From an uncultured cyanobacterium (lineage in GTDB: Bacteria > Cyanobacteriota > Vampirovibrionia > Gastranaerophilales > Gastranaerophilaceae), in the NCBI GenBank assembly GCA_947073895.1, contig CAMTNN010000017.1, forward strand, positions 1-14,886: a stretch of 14,886 nucleotides of DNA, given 5' to 3'. The position numbers were made by a program, and so were the translations under genes. The notes beneath the pieces are model-generated. The model did not search any database. It was given only the letters and a program-made list of their open reading frames with translations, and was not told where the DNA came from. This document shows positions 14,426 through 14,886 of the stretch, one piece after another. Numbering within the stretch: the first letter of the stretch is position 1; each line of letters starts with the position of its first letter.

Positions 14426-14886
<461 letters not shown>

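Overview
The window is AT-rich bacterial DNA. It uses the standard code: TGA is a stop and TGG is Trp. Genes are tightly packed, often with 4-nt ATGA overlaps. The gene content points to a low-GC, gut-type, non-photosynthetic relative of Cyanobacteria (Gastranaerophilales / 'Melainabacteria'). The clues are a three-domain NifU with a NifS desulfurase, a coiled-coil 'ATPase'-like protein, and lineage-looking hypothetical proteins with an early P-[SA]-F-[GK] motif. This placement is an inference from protein style; a Firmicute cannot be excluded without a search.

Layout. 1-586 has no credible gene and holds a direct repeat of about 77 bp (1-77 and 542-618, about 91% identical by eye). Each copy contains a small AT hairpin followed by a T-run. 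The second copy supplies the stop codon of a 3'-truncated rsmE, which follows a MATE exporter gene on the minus strand (1243-2550). A plus-strand series then runs from 2630 to 6029: a degenerate, split HNH-type protein, two neighbouring proteins that share an N-terminal domain, and homoserine kinase (thrB), which ends at a hairpin terminator. Behind that terminator a new promoter drives a GC-richer, apparently structured leader (about 6113-6235) in front of a 56-aa protein.

From 12902 down to 6403 lies a minus-strand run: nifU, nifS, mscS, rlmH, a putative papain-like cysteine peptidase and a membrane-anchored TPR protein. The first four overlap or nearly touch and are probably one operon for Fe-S assembly, osmotic protection and 23S rRNA modification. 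The last two are separated by 56-68 nt gaps and may have their own promoters. At the right end, enolase (5' part outside the window), pdxJ and a small zinc-ribbon protein form another minus-strand group, convergent with an unknown 87-aa plus-strand gene.

The items most worth a second look are the structured leader before the 56-aa gene, the split HNH protein, the repeat-associated loss of the RsmE knot, the putative cysteine peptidase and the paralogous domain pair at 3990-5034. No CRISPR array, transposase, tRNA or rRNA gene was seen.
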